Source of the DNA: PALSA-129 sp963842505 | GTDB lineage: Bacteria > Acidobacteriota > Terriglobia > Bryobacterales > Bryobacteraceae | NCBI GenBank assembly: GCA_963842505.1 | Contig: CAWJGZ010000001.1 | Span: forward strand, 310,001 to 374,000 | Direction: 5' to 3' | DNA length: 64,000 nucleotides | In this document: positions 8,106 through 16,483 of the stretch, one piece after another | How positions within the stretch are numbered: the stretch's first letter is position 1 | Layout of the letters: each line of letters begins with the position of its first letter | Made by a program: the position numbers and the translations under genes | The notes under the pieces: generated by a model | Seen by the model: only the letters and a program-made list of their open reading frames with translations | Told to the model about the DNA's origin: nothing | The model's database searches: none

Positions 8106-9832
8106 GAGCTTTGCAGCCGCACTTCGTGCGGCAAATCCTCGCGATGGTCTTGGAATTGTTCCCTCCGCAGCAACATCTCCGCGTTCCCGTGGCCGTCCAG
8201 GCCGAGTGAGTCCAGGTGCCGCTGCAAGGGCTGATTTCGATCGGTGCTCCGGAAAGCCAGTCGAACCGCCGCAACACCCAGGTTGTTGAATAGATAGTCC
8301 AGCATGTGGTGTTCGATCTTACGCGAGAAAGCCCTGCAACTAAGTACCCAGTTAGTCAGTTCGAAGCTGTCGCCCACGTGCCGTCCCGCCAACACGCCAA
8401 TCGTGCCAAGCGGCCCAAACTTGTCTTCGTAAGAGACACCGGCCACCAGGCTGTTCTCGTCCCCCAAAAGCTTCAACCACTCGCCTTCGCTCAGGCGGAT
8501 ACCGTTCAGGTTGAATTGATTGGTCTTGTTGATCAGTTCCAGGAGGCGTTTGTTCGCCGGATCCTTGCGGCAATCGAAGGTCACCCTGCCGTGTAAGCCG
8601 CGGACGAACTTGCTACTCAGGGAGCTTCCCGCCGCCTGCCGAATGGCGGTGTTGGCGCGGATGCTGGCCTGGCGCAGCGCGTCTTCCCGATGGACCGACG
8701 GCTTGCCGAACAGATCGCGCAGTTTTTCGAGAAGTTCCAGGGCTTTCGCCGGTTGCTTTGCCGAAAATTGCAGGCACGTCATCGCAGGGAATGCTGTCTG
8801 CACCTCGTCAATTTCCATGGCGCTGTCGTCAACAAATACCACGCTCTCCGCTCCGACATTCCACGTACGCAGGATCTCGCCAATGCCGTGGGATTTGGGA
8901 CCCCAATTCGCGATAACCGGGAAAAAGCACTTACCCGCAACCAGCAGGTCGTCACGCCGCAACGCCTCTTCCACCACTGTCAATTCGTTCTTCGACACCA
9001 TCGCCAGCAGCACACCCATCTCCGAAAGATGGCCCAGCATCTGCTGATACAGCCCGTGAATCTGCGTGTGATCGGCCAGACTCCAACTCACGCCCCGCGC
9101 TCCGGCCTCGCCCACAATCCCGGACCAGAACGTCTCGTCCAGGTCCGTAATGAGTCCTTTCATGGGCGCTGGCGGGAACAGCAGTTTCACCACTTGACTG
9201 GCCACCGCGGAAGCATGCGCGATGGTATAGGGGAATCCGGCTCTCAGTTCCATCAGCGCGTCCAAACGCGACGCTGGAGAGCTGAGGCGGGCGAGACTCG
9301 TGGAGTCGAGGACCGAGACACCGTGGATCACGACCGCTTCGGCCAGGAACGTGTCGAGCTGTTTCTGCAATTCCAGCTCATTGGAGCTCGACTGCCAGGT
9401 TGCCGTGTGCCCGAGAAACAGAAGCGGCAGAGTCGGCGGCACAAGCGCCACAGGCATCGCGGTGACAAGCGCCCGCAACTCTTCCAGAAGCCGGGCAAAC
9501 CGCTCGCGGCAAGTTTGCAGAATGTCCGCCTGCACGGAAATGGCCCAACCGCCGGCGCTGCGCAGTCCCAACCGCGGGTCCAGATCGCTCCATTCCAGTA
9601 CCACCGCCGCCGCTTCAGCCGCAGACCGCGATGCGGCCTTCAGGGCGCCCTCGATGTCGCCGTAGGCGCCAGTCACGATCTCGGCTGCCTGGTTTGGGAA
9701 CCGTTGGGCAAAGTGCCCCTGCAGGAACGTGGCAAGATGCAGTGGTTGGAAGCCACAGGCCAGGAAAATTTTCCGTCGCTGAACTGCGTCTGTTTTCCGT
9801 TGGACCAGTGCAAGGGCTTGGCTTAGCGTCAT
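8102..9832 (-). CDS. FkbH-like HAD-superfamily enzyme (acyl/glyceryl loading onto ACP)
   Basis: A 576-residue protein with an N-terminal SGNH-like region (to about residue 220), a HAD IIIC core starting PMKGLITDLDETFWSG (nucleophile DLD), a Lys/Ser motif around VSKNE, and FVDDSAMEIDEV as motif III. A C-terminal GNAT-like domain contains EWLKLLGDE and GPLGTIGVLAGR. FkbH family members convert 1,3-bisphosphoglycerate to an ACP-bound glyceryl thioester, or feed amino-sugar acylation in polysaccharide loci. The ACP gene directly downstream overlaps by four bases, strongly supporting this partnership. ATG 9832 is chosen because the frame upstream is not conserved-looking and runs into the divergent GH28 gene. 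Confidence 0.82.
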   Translation of the reverse strand: MTLSQALALVQRKTDAVQRRKIFLACGFQPLHLATFLQGHFAQRFPNQAAEIVTGAYGDIEGALKAASRSAAEAAAVVLEWSDLDPRLGLRSAGGWAISVQADILQTCRERFARLLEELRALVTAMPVALVPPTLPLLFLGHTATWQSSSNELELQKQLDTFLAEAVVIHGVSVLDSTSLARLSSPASRLDALMELRAGFPYTIAHASAVASQVVKLLFPPAPMKGLITDLDETFWSGIVGEAGARGVSWSLADHTQIHGLYQQMLGHLSEMGVLLAMVSKNELTVVEEALRRDDLLVAGKCFFPVIANWGPKSHGIGEILRTWNVGAESVVFVDDSAMEIDEVQTAFPAMTCLQFSAKQPAKALELLEKLRDLFGKPSVHREDALRQASIRANTAIRQAAGSSLSSKFVRGLHGRVTFDCRKDPANKRLLELINKTNQFNLNGIRLSEGEWLKLLGDENSLVAGVSYEDKFGPLGTIGVLAGRHVGDSFELTNWVLSCRAFSRKIEHHMLDYLFNNLGVAAVRLAFRSTDRNQPLQRHLDSLGLDGHGNAEMLLRREQFQDHREDLPHEVRLQSS

Positions 9833-9941
9833 GCCTCTTTCAATGTTACTGCGTTCCAGCCCGGCTTCCGCCGGGTGGCCGCGGCGCATGATACGTTTAT
9901 TCCTGTAAACTTTGTGGCGAATCTCCTCTGGAGGAAAGCTT

Positions 9942-11738
9942 ATGTCGACTGAAACCAATCTGCGCAGAGACTTCCTGCGGCTCGCCGGAGCGGGCATTAC
10001 CGGCGCAGCCCTGACCGTTAAGGCGGACCAGGGCCCGGCGCGCGCCGCCGCAAATGCCCCCGCCGCCGCGAGCTTTGACGTCAGGACGTTCGGCGCAACC
10101 GGCGACGGAAAAACTCCCGACACCGGCGCCATCAACAAGGCCATCGATGCAGCCGCGGCTGACGGCGGCGGCACGGTGTTCTTCCCCGCGGGCAATTATC
10201 TTTCGTATTCCATCCACCTGAAGAGCAACGTGGCGCTGCACCTGGGCGCCGGCGCGACTCTCATCGCGGCCGACCCGCCGGCCGAAGGCGCCGCCGGATT
10301 CGATCTCCCCGAGCCCAATCAGTGGGACATGTACCAGGATTTCGGACACAGCCATTTCCGCAACAGCCTGCTCTGGGGCGAAGAAATCGAAAACATCGCC
10401 ATCGTTGGAACGGGCCGGATCTGGGGCAGAGGTTTGAGCCACGGCACCGGCCAGGGCCCGGACGCCCATGTTCCGGGAGTGGGCAACAAATCCATCAGCC
10501 TGAAGAACTGTCACAACGTGCTGCTGCGCGATTTCTCGATTCTCCACGGCGGCCACTTCGGCATCCTGGCGACGGGCATAGACAATCTGACAATCGATAA
10601 CCTGAAGATCGATACGAACCGCGACGGCATGGACGTGGATGCCTGCCGTAACGTTCGCATTTCCAATTGCTACGTGAACTCGCCCTGGGACGACGGCATT
10701 TGTCTGAAGGCCGATTACGCGCTGGGCCGCGCCAAGCAGACCGAATATGTCACCATCACCAACTGCTACGTCAGCGGATGCTGGGAAGAAGGCAGCATGC
10801 TGGACGGCTCTTACAAGCGGTTCGGGCCGGAGCAGCGCATCCCGCACACCGGCCGCATCAAGTTCGGCACGGAATCGAACGGCGGTTTTCGCAACATCAC
10901 CGTCTCCAATTGCGTCTTCGAAGGATGCCAGGGACTGGCGCTGGAGTCGGTGGACGGGGCCATTCTCGAAGACGTGACCATCACTAACATTTCGATGCGC
11001 GACATCATCAGCGCTCCCATCTTTATGCGGTTGGGCGACCGCATGCGCGGCCCCGACAACACCCCGGTGGGAACCCTGAAACGGGTGATCGTCAGCAACC
11101 TGGTCTGTTCGAATTCCGTCTCCCGGCTGGGCTCGATCATCAGCGGCATTCCGGGCCACCTGGTGGAAGACGTGAAGATCAGCAACATTCAGATTCTGCA
11201 CCAGGGTGGTGGAACCAGGGAAGATGCCGCTTTTCAGCCGCCGGAGTACGAGGACATGTATCCCGAGCCCAGCATGTTTCTCGGCAACCCACGGCCCAAC
11301 AACCGCACTCCGGACGGGCGCTGGCTTCCCGAGGGAGCCGGCCGCGCAGGTGCGGGAAGAGGCGCCGCGGCGCCCGGAACGCCTGGCGGCAGAGGCGCTG
11401 CCGCGCCCGGCCAACCGGGTGCTGCCGCCGTGCCCGGTCAGGGAAGAGGTGCTCAGGGCGCCCCTGCCAACCAGCACAGCATGCCGTCACACGGATTCTA
11501 CGTGCGGCACGTAAAGGGCATTCAGTTCGACAACATTGAGATCCAAACCGATAAAGAGGACCTGCGGCCTGCTTTCGTCCTGGAAGGCGTCCAGGACGCC
11601 GACTTCTTCCGGATCAAAGTGCCGCATGCCGACGGTGCGCCCACCTTCGCGCTCCACAAGGTATCCGACTTTGCGGTCCACATGTGCGGCGATGTGCCGG
11701 ATACGCAACTAAAGACCGTCGAAAGCAAGACCCTGTAA
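9942..11738 (+). CDS. Tat-exported glycoside hydrolase family 28 (polygalacturonase-like)
   Basis: A 598-residue beta-helix enzyme. The N-terminus has a twin-arginine signal, NLRRDFLRLAGAGITGAAL, followed by an Ala-rich cleavage region. FDVRTFGATGDGKTPDTGAI is the usual opening of GH28 and pectin-lyase-fold proteins. Further strands carry NTNRDGMDVDAC-like and SPWDDGICLKAD motifs containing the catalytic Asp candidates, and GGHFGILATG. Residues about 465-512 form a Gly/Ala/Pro/Arg low-complexity insertion that interrupts the helix before the final domain. The Shine-Dalgarno ggagga (9930-9935) sits six bases before ATG 9942. It is expected to act in the periplasm or outside on pectin-type polysaccharide. 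Confidence 0.85.
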   Translation: MSTETNLRRDFLRLAGAGITGAALTVKADQGPARAAANAPAAASFDVRTFGATGDGKTPDTGAINKAIDAAAADGGGTVFFPAGNYLSYSIHLKSNVALHLGAGATLIAADPPAEGAAGFDLPEPNQWDMYQDFGHSHFRNSLLWGEEIENIAIVGTGRIWGRGLSHGTGQGPDAHVPGVGNKSISLKNCHNVLLRDFSILHGGHFGILATGIDNLTIDNLKIDTNRDGMDVDACRNVRISNCYVNSPWDDGICLKADYALGRAKQTEYVTITNCYVSGCWEEGSMLDGSYKRFGPEQRIPHTGRIKFGTESNGGFRNITVSNCVFEGCQGLALESVDGAILEDVTITNISMRDIISAPIFMRLGDRMRGPDNTPVGTLKRVIVSNLVCSNSVSRLGSIISGIPGHLVEDVKISNIQILHQGGGTREDAAFQPPEYEDMYPEPSMFLGNPRPNNRTPDGRWLPEGAGRAGAGRGAAAPGTPGGRGAAAPGQPGAAAVPGQGRGAQGAPANQHSMPSHGFYVRHVKGIQFDNIEIQTDKEDLRPAFVLEGVQDADFFRIKVPHADGAPTFALHKVSDFAVHMCGDVPDTQLKTVESKTL

Positions 11739-11753
11739 GACCCACCCGCCATC

Positions 11754-11778
11754 TGCATCAATCATATATACTGATGCA
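11754..11778. promoter_or_regulatory. Probable VapB operator (inverted repeat)
   Basis: A perfect inverted repeat, TGCATCA at 11754-11760 and TGATGCA at 11772-11778, separated by an AT-rich 11-base spacer. It lies immediately before the antitoxin start, where VapB-VapC complexes normally bind to repress their own operon. The second arm ends two bases before ATG 11780. Confidence 0.55.
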
Positions 11779-11779
11779 T

Positions 11780-11989
11780 ATGAGCGCTACGCGGACCACT
11801 TTGAATCTCGACGACGAACTGCTCCGCCTGGCTCGCCAATACACGGGCATTCAGCAAAAGACCGCCCTCATCCATGAAGCCTTGCGGGAGTTGGTTTCAA
11901 GAGAAGCCGCCCGCCGCCTGGCCGCTCTCGGCGGCACGATGCCCAGCTTCGGCGCGGGACGCCGCCGCAAGTCCGGCAGAGCGCGATGA
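11780..11989 (+). CDS. vapB: VapB family antitoxin
   Basis: A 69-residue protein with the ribbon-helix-helix-like N-terminus TRTTLNLDDELLRLARQYTG, then KTALIHEALRELVSREAARR, and the VapB C-terminal tail LGGTMPSF that blocks the toxin active site. This is the DUF2191-type VapB pattern. Its stop overlaps the toxin ATG (ATGA, 11986-11989). An in-frame ATG also occurs at 11774, but 11780 leaves the operator arms free of codons. It should repress its own operon together with VapC. Confidence 0.9.
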   Translation: MSATRTTLNLDDELLRLARQYTGIQQKTALIHEALRELVSREAARRLAALGGTMPSFGAGRRRKSGRAR

Positions 11990-12345
11990 CCCTGGTGGAC
12001 ACTTCCATCTGGGTCAATCACTTCCGGAAAGGCGATGCCACCCTCCTGCAATTGCTTACCGATGGCGACGCCGGCATGCACCCATTCATTGTTGGGGAAC
12101 TGGCTTGCGGCAACCTCAAGCACCGTGCCGCCACGCTCGACGATCTGGCCAGGCTGCCTCAAACGCCTGTAGCCAGCGAAACTGAGGTCAGCCGCCTGTT
12201 GGAATCGAGCCGTCTATGGGGCAAGGGCCTGGGTTGGGTCGATCTTCACTTGCTGGCCGCGGCCAAGCTCTCCGGATGGGCCCTCTTCACTGCCGATCGC
12301 GCCCTGATGCATGCGGCTTCCGCCATCGGCGTTGCCGCGCCTTAA
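11986..12345 (+). CDS. vapC: VapC toxin, PIN-domain ribonuclease
   Basis: A 119-residue PIN-domain protein. The acidic residues that hold the metal are present: Asp5 in LVDTSIW, Glu39 in FIVGELACG, Asp86 in GWVDLHLLAAA and Asp104 in FTADRALM. VapC toxins cleave specific tRNAs or rRNA when free of VapB. The four-base overlap with vapB gives coupled translation. All active-site residues are intact, so the module looks functional. Confidence 0.92.
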   Translation: MTLVDTSIWVNHFRKGDATLLQLLTDGDAGMHPFIVGELACGNLKHRAATLDDLARLPQTPVASETEVSRLLESSRLWGKGLGWVDLHLLAAAKLSGWALFTADRALMHAASAIGVAAP

Positions 12346-12359
12346 TCACGCCGCCGCTT

Positions 12360-12728
12360 CTACTTCTCCAGCGGCAGACCCGATTCCTTCAGCGCTGTCC
12401 AGCCGCCGTCGAGTGAGATCGCGCCCGTGTAGCCCATCTTCTGCAAGCTTTCCGCCACCAGCGCCGAACGGTAGCCGCCGCCGCAGTAGAGCACCAGCGT
12501 GGTCGCCTTGTCCGGGTATTGCGTCTCAATTTCGCGCTCGATGATTCCGCGGCTCAGATGCACCGCGCCGGCCACGCGACCGTTGGCCCACTCGCTGTCC
12601 TCGCGCGTATCCACCAGCACGTGCTTCTCACCGGCCGCCGCCATCTTCTTATAGCCCTCAACATCGATCTGTTTCACGTGTGCTCTGGCGTCGTCCACCA
12701 GTTTCACAAATCCCGGATTGTGCTTCAT
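12360..12728 (-). CDS. Rhodanese-like sulfurtransferase
   Basis: A 122-residue single-domain rhodanese. HVLVDTREDSEWANGRVAGAV is the CH2A-like N-terminal signature, shortened here by starting at Val. The active-site loop is LYCGGGYRSA with catalytic Cys82, and the domain ends MGYTGAISLDGGW. The loop CGGGYR is the six-residue type typical of sulfurtransferases, not phosphatases. ATG 12728 follows a gggagag Shine-Dalgarno; the frame also opens at TTG 12740. It lies 24 bases downstream of murA on the same strand and could be read from that operon, but no functional link is apparent. Donor and acceptor are unknown. Confidence 0.85.
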   Translation of the reverse strand: MKHNPGFVKLVDDARAHVKQIDVEGYKKMAAAGEKHVLVDTREDSEWANGRVAGAVHLSRGIIEREIETQYPDKATTLVLYCGGGYRSALVAESLQKMGYTGAISLDGGWTALKESGLPLEK

Positions 12729-12752
12729 CGTCTCTCCCAAATTGCCACGCAG

Positions 12753-14009
12753 CTATTCCACGCGCCGGATCTTCGCTCCCACTCGCGCCAGCTTCGCCTC
12801 GATCTTCTCATAGCCCCGGTCGATGTGATACACCCGGTCGATCACGGTCTCCCCGCGCGCCACCAGGGCCCCCAGCACCAGAGAAGCGCTGGCCCGCAGG
12901 TCGGAGGCGATCACGCCCGCGCCCGTCAGCTCGCGCGGTCCCGCCACAATCGCCTGTTTCCCGTCCAGCCGGATATTCGCGCCCATGCGCGCCAGCTCCT
13001 GCGCGTGCATGAAGCGGTTCTCAAAAATCGTCTCCACGATGATGGCGATTCCTTCCGTCTGCGTCATCAGCGCCATGTACTGCGCCTGCAAGTCGGTGGC
13101 GAACCCGGGATACTCTTCCGTGGTCATGTCCACCGAGCGCAGCCGCCCGCCGCCGCGCACCCGCAACGTGGTCGAGTCCGGCTGTGTCACTCCGGCTCCG
13201 GCCTGTTGCAACTTGGACACGAGTGCGCCCAGGTGCTCCGGCATGCATCCCGCCACCGTCAGATCGCCGCCCGTAATGGCTCCCGCGATCAGGAAAGTCC
13301 CCGCCTCGATGCGGTCCGCGATGATGGTGTGCTCCGCTCCGTGCAGCCGATCCACGCCTTCCACCCGGATGGTCGATGTGCCGGCGCCTTCAATCCGCGC
13401 GCCCATCTTGGCCAGCAGCTCCGCCAGGTCGGCCACCTCAGGCTCGCGCGCCGCGTTGCGCAGCACCGTTTCGCCCTTGGCCAGCACGGCCGCCATCATC
13501 AGGTCTTCGGTCCCTGTCACGGTGATGCGGCCGAAGTGCACCACCGCGCCGCGCAGCCCCTCCGGCGCCACCGCTTCGATATAACCATGCGCCTGGTTAA
13601 TGCGCGCGCCCAATTGTTCCAACCCGAAAATGTGCAGGTTGATGGGCCGCGCACCGATGGCGCACCCTCCCGGCAGAGAAACCCGCGCCCGCCCGCACCG
13701 CGCCACCAGCGGCCCCAGCACCAGACTGGAAGCGCGCATCGTCTTCACCAGCTCATAGGGCGCCTCCGGGCAAACGATCGCTGCCGTCTCCAACCGCACC
13801 GTCTCGCCGTCTACATCCACCTTGGAGCCGATATCCACCAGCAGCCGCTGCATCGTGCGGATATCCCGCACCGCCGGAACGCGCCGCAGCGTCACCGGTT
13901 CTTCGGTGAGCAGCGCAGCCGCCAACGCCGGCAGCGCCGAATTCTTCGACCCGCTAACAGGGATCTCTCCTTCGAGCGGGGTCCCGCCCTTGATTACGAA
14001 CTTATCCAT
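12753..14009 (-). CDS. murA: UDP-N-acetylglucosamine 1-carboxyvinyltransferase
   Basis: A 418-residue enzyme of normal MurA length. It transfers enolpyruvate from PEP to UDP-GlcNAc, the first committed cytoplasmic step of peptidoglycan synthesis and the fosfomycin target. Lys22 lies in SGSKNSALPALAAALL, and the fosfomycin-reactive cysteine is Cys116 in LPGGCAIGARP. The C-terminal part has RASASLVLGALVARG and ends with the MurA tail DRGYEKIEAKLARVGAKI. The start overlaps the end of murQ by eight bases, so synthesis and recycling of muropeptide sugars are co-translated. Confidence 0.95.
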   Translation of the reverse strand: MDKFVIKGGTPLEGEIPVSGSKNSALPALAAALLTEEPVTLRRVPAVRDIRTMQRLLVDIGSKVDVDGETVRLETAAIVCPEAPYELVKTMRASSLVLGPLVARCGRARVSLPGGCAIGARPINLHIFGLEQLGARINQAHGYIEAVAPEGLRGAVVHFGRITVTGTEDLMMAAVLAKGETVLRNAAREPEVADLAELLAKMGARIEGAGTSTIRVEGVDRLHGAEHTIIADRIEAGTFLIAGAITGGDLTVAGCMPEHLGALVSKLQQAGAGVTQPDSTTLRVRGGGRLRSVDMTTEEYPGFATDLQAQYMALMTQTEGIAIIVETIFENRFMHAQELARMGANIRLDGKQAIVAGPRELTGAGVIASDLRASASLVLGALVARGETVIDRVYHIDRGYEKIEAKLARVGAKIRRVE

Positions 14010-14898
14010 TCAGAGCCTTGGAAACCCTTCCCTTTGCCGCTGCCAGGCGCCGTCCCGCATCCTCGCGGCTGACGCCGGCCTTCGCCATCACGATCGCCAC
14101 CCGCACGCTTCCGCCGGCCTTCGCCAGCCACTCGCCAGCCCTCTCCACCGATACCCCGGCCGCCTGCGCCACAATGCGCCGCGCCCGGTCCCGCAGTTTC
14201 TCGTTCTTGGGCTGAACGTTCACCATCAGGTTGCCGTAAACGTAGCCTGACCGCACGAACGCCCCGGTAGAGAGCATGTTGAGTACCAGTTTCTGCGCGG
14301 TTCCCGCTTTCATCCGCGTGGATCCGGCCACTACTTCCGGGCCCACCAGCGGCGTAATCGCAATTTCCACCGCGCGCGCCAGTTCGGAATCCGGCGTGCA
14401 ACTGATCCCCACCGTCACCGCCCCCAGGCGTCGCGCCCTTTCCACCGCGCCCAGCACATACGGCGTGCGCCCGCTGGCCGCAATCCCCACCAGCACATCG
14501 CCGCCAGTGAAGCCGCGCGCCTCCAGATCGCGCGCGCCCGCCGCCGGATCGTCCTCCGTGGTTTCCGTGGCTTGGCTCAGTGCCGCTTCCCCGCCCGCAA
14601 TAATCCCCTGCACCATCTCAGGTGGAACGTTGAACGTCGGCGGGCATTCCGAAGCGTCCAGCACTCCCAGGCGCCCGCTGGTCCCCGCGCCAATATAAAA
14701 CAGCCGCCCGCCGCGTTCGAATGCGTCCACAACCCGATCCACCGCCCGCGCAATCGCCGGAATCTCGCGCTCTACGGCGCCAGCCACCTGGCGGTCCTCC
14801 GCATTCATGATGCGCAGAACGCTTTCCGTGCTCAGCGTATCGATGGACGCCGAAGCCGGATTCGTTTGCTCCGTCAAAAGTTTTTCCAGCCCGGCCAT
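14002..14898 (-). CDS. murQ: N-acetylmuramic acid 6-phosphate etherase
   Basis: A 298-residue SIS-domain enzyme that cleaves the lactyl ether of MurNAc-6-phosphate to give GlcNAc-6-phosphate and lactate in cell-wall recycling. The family signature YIGAGTSGRLGVLDASECPP is complete (residues 68-87) with catalytic Glu84, and the second acid is Glu115 in TETTEDDPA. VGPEVVAGSTRMKAGTAQK is the second SIS sugar-phosphate loop. It is the first gene of a murQ-murA pair. No MurNAc transporter, AnmK or amidase gene is adjacent, so the substrate must come from genes elsewhere. Confidence 0.95.
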   Translation of the reverse strand: MAGLEKLLTEQTNPASASIDTLSTESVLRIMNAEDRQVAGAVEREIPAIARAVDRVVDAFERGGRLFYIGAGTSGRLGVLDASECPPTFNVPPEMVQGIIAGGEAALSQATETTEDDPAAGARDLEARGFTGGDVLVGIAASGRTPYVLGAVERARRLGAVTVGISCTPDSELARAVEIAITPLVGPEVVAGSTRMKAGTAQKLVLNMLSTGAFVRSGYVYGNLMVNVQPKNEKLRDRARRIVAQAAGVSVERAGEWLAKAGGSVRVAIVMAKAGVSREDAGRRLAAAKGRVSKALNG

Positions 14899-14956
14899 CG
14901 TCTTATCTTAACCCTCCGCGTCGCGGCCCCATTCCCGATCGGGCTATATTCAAATA

Positions 14957-15502
14957 GTGCGCTACTTTCTCACCGGTCGTCAGCCTCCCGCCACGGCCAT
15001 CCTGCTGGTGGAAAGCGGCTCCCGCGGCATCCTTGAGCGCGTCATCCTCGGTTTGCAGCAGTCCTGGGGCCAGGACGCCTCCGTCGACCTCGTCACCTGC
15101 TATGCTACCCTGCCCGCGGGCTTCCCGGCCTCAACCCGTCTCTATTGCGTCTCTGATTATCGCGGCTCCCAAGGCCGTAGCAAGCTCTATCGTCAGCTTG
15201 CCGCCAACCACTACTCGCACTTGGGGCTAGTCTGTTCCGCCGAGCCGCTCATGACCAAATGGAAGTGGATGCTGGCCGCGCGCATCCCCGCCAAGGTCTT
15301 TCTCATCAACGAAAACGCCGACTATTTCTGGCTCGACCGCATGCACCTCGCGGCCGCCTGGACCTTGGTGCTGTTGCGCACCGGTCTGGCCGACGCTGGC
15401 GCCGTGCGCATCCTGGCGCGCGTCTTTTCTTTTCCCTTCACTTTGCTGTACCTGCTGCTCTACGCCGCCGCCGTCCACACACGGCGAGCCCTGCGAGGTT
15501 GA
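14957..15502 (+). CDS. Conserved hypothetical protein with C-terminal membrane segment
   Basis: A 181-residue protein of unknown function, starting at GTG 14957. The N-terminal half looks like a nucleotide- or sugar-binding alpha/beta fold (TAILLVESGSRGILERVIL, then VDLVTCYATLP). The middle carries AEPLMTKWKWMLAARIPAK and VFLINENADYFWLDR, and the end is a strongly hydrophobic helix pair (FPFTLLYLLLYAAAV). The layout recalls a truncated glycosyltransferase or its regulator, but no catalytic motif was recognised. It is divergent from murQ (58 bases apart) and ends 3 bases before the quinone oxidoreductase gene, so it probably heads that operon. Confidence 0.6.
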   Translation: MRYFLTGRQPPATAILLVESGSRGILERVILGLQQSWGQDASVDLVTCYATLPAGFPASTRLYCVSDYRGSQGRSKLYRQLAANHYSHLGLVCSAEPLMTKWKWMLAARIPAKVFLINENADYFWLDRMHLAAAWTLVLLRTGLADAGAVRILARVFSFPFTLLYLLLYAAAVHTRRALRG

Positions 15503-15505
15503 TCC

Positions 15506-16477
15506 ATGAAACGTATCCAAGTGAATGAAACCGGTGGTCCCGAAAAAATGCAATTGGCCGACGTCCCCACCCCCGTCCCCGGTCCCGGGCAGGCGCTGGT
15601 GCGGATCGCCTCGGCCGGCGTCAACTTCATCGACGTCTATTTCCGCACCGGACTCTACAAAGCCGATTTCCCGGTCACGCTCGGCAATGAAGCCGCCGGC
15701 ACAGTGGAAGCAGTCGCTCGCGGCGTCACCGAAGTCGCGCCCGGCGATCGTGTGGCCTACGCCATGACGCGCGGCGCCTATGCCGAGTATGCCGTCGTCC
15801 CCGCCGCGCAACTCGTCAAGTTGCCCGCCCATCTCGATTTCCCCACCGCCGCGGCCGCCATGTTGCAGGGCATGACCGCGCACTACCTCACGCACTCCAC
15901 TTTCCATCTCAAGAGCGGCGACACCTGCCTGGTCCACGCGGCCGCCGGCGGCGCTGGCGGCCTCATCGTGCAGATGGCCAAGATGCTCGGCGCACGCGTT
16001 TTCGCCACCGTCTCCACTTCCGCCAAAGCGGAGATCGCGCGCGCCCACGGCGCCGACGAAGTGATTCTCTATACAGAGCAGAATTTCGAAGCCGAAGTGA
16101 AGCGCCTCACCGCCGGCCGTGGTGTCGACGTGGTCTACGATTCCGTCGGCAAGACCACTTTCGACAAAAGTCTCAACTGCCTGCGCCCGCGCGGTCTCAT
16201 GGCGCTCTTCGGCCAATCCAGCGGCCCCGTTCCGCCCTTCGACCCCACCATCCTCAACGCCAAGGGCTCGCTGTTCCTCACTCGCCCCAGCTTGGCCCAC
16301 CACGTGCTCACGCGCCAGGAGTTGCTATGGCGCGCCGGCGATGTGCTCGGCTGGCTGGAGTCCGGAAGGCTCAAGCTCCGCATCTACCGCACTTATCCAA
16401 TGGCCGATGCCGCCGCTGCCCACCGCGACCTCGAGAGCCGCAAGACCACCGGCAAGCTTCTCCTCAGCGTGCCGTAA
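15506..16477 (+). CDS. NADPH:quinone oxidoreductase (zinc-free MDR family)
   Basis: A 323-residue member of the medium-chain dehydrogenase family, QOR branch. The GroES-like domain opens MKRIQVNETGGPEKMQL and has ASAGVNFIDVYFRTGLY, the NFxDxYxRxGxY quinone-reductase signature. There are no zinc ligands. The Rossmann segment is LVHAAAGGAGGLIVQMAKM with an AxxGxxG pattern for NADPH. It reduces quinones or alpha,beta-unsaturated carbonyls in the cytoplasm. It sits between the hypothetical gene and the sensor kinase with gaps of 3 and 6 bases, so it is part of one transcript. Confidence 0.88.
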   Translation: MKRIQVNETGGPEKMQLADVPTPVPGPGQALVRIASAGVNFIDVYFRTGLYKADFPVTLGNEAAGTVEAVARGVTEVAPGDRVAYAMTRGAYAEYAVVPAAQLVKLPAHLDFPTAAAAMLQGMTAHYLTHSTFHLKSGDTCLVHAAAGGAGGLIVQMAKMLGARVFATVSTSAKAEIARAHGADEVILYTEQNFEAEVKRLTAGRGVDVVYDSVGKTTFDKSLNCLRPRGLMALFGQSSGPVPPFDPTILNAKGSLFLTRPSLAHHVLTRQELLWRAGDVLGWLESGRLKLRIYRTYPMADAAAAHRDLESRKTTGKLLLSVP

Positions 16478-16483
16478 ACCTTC

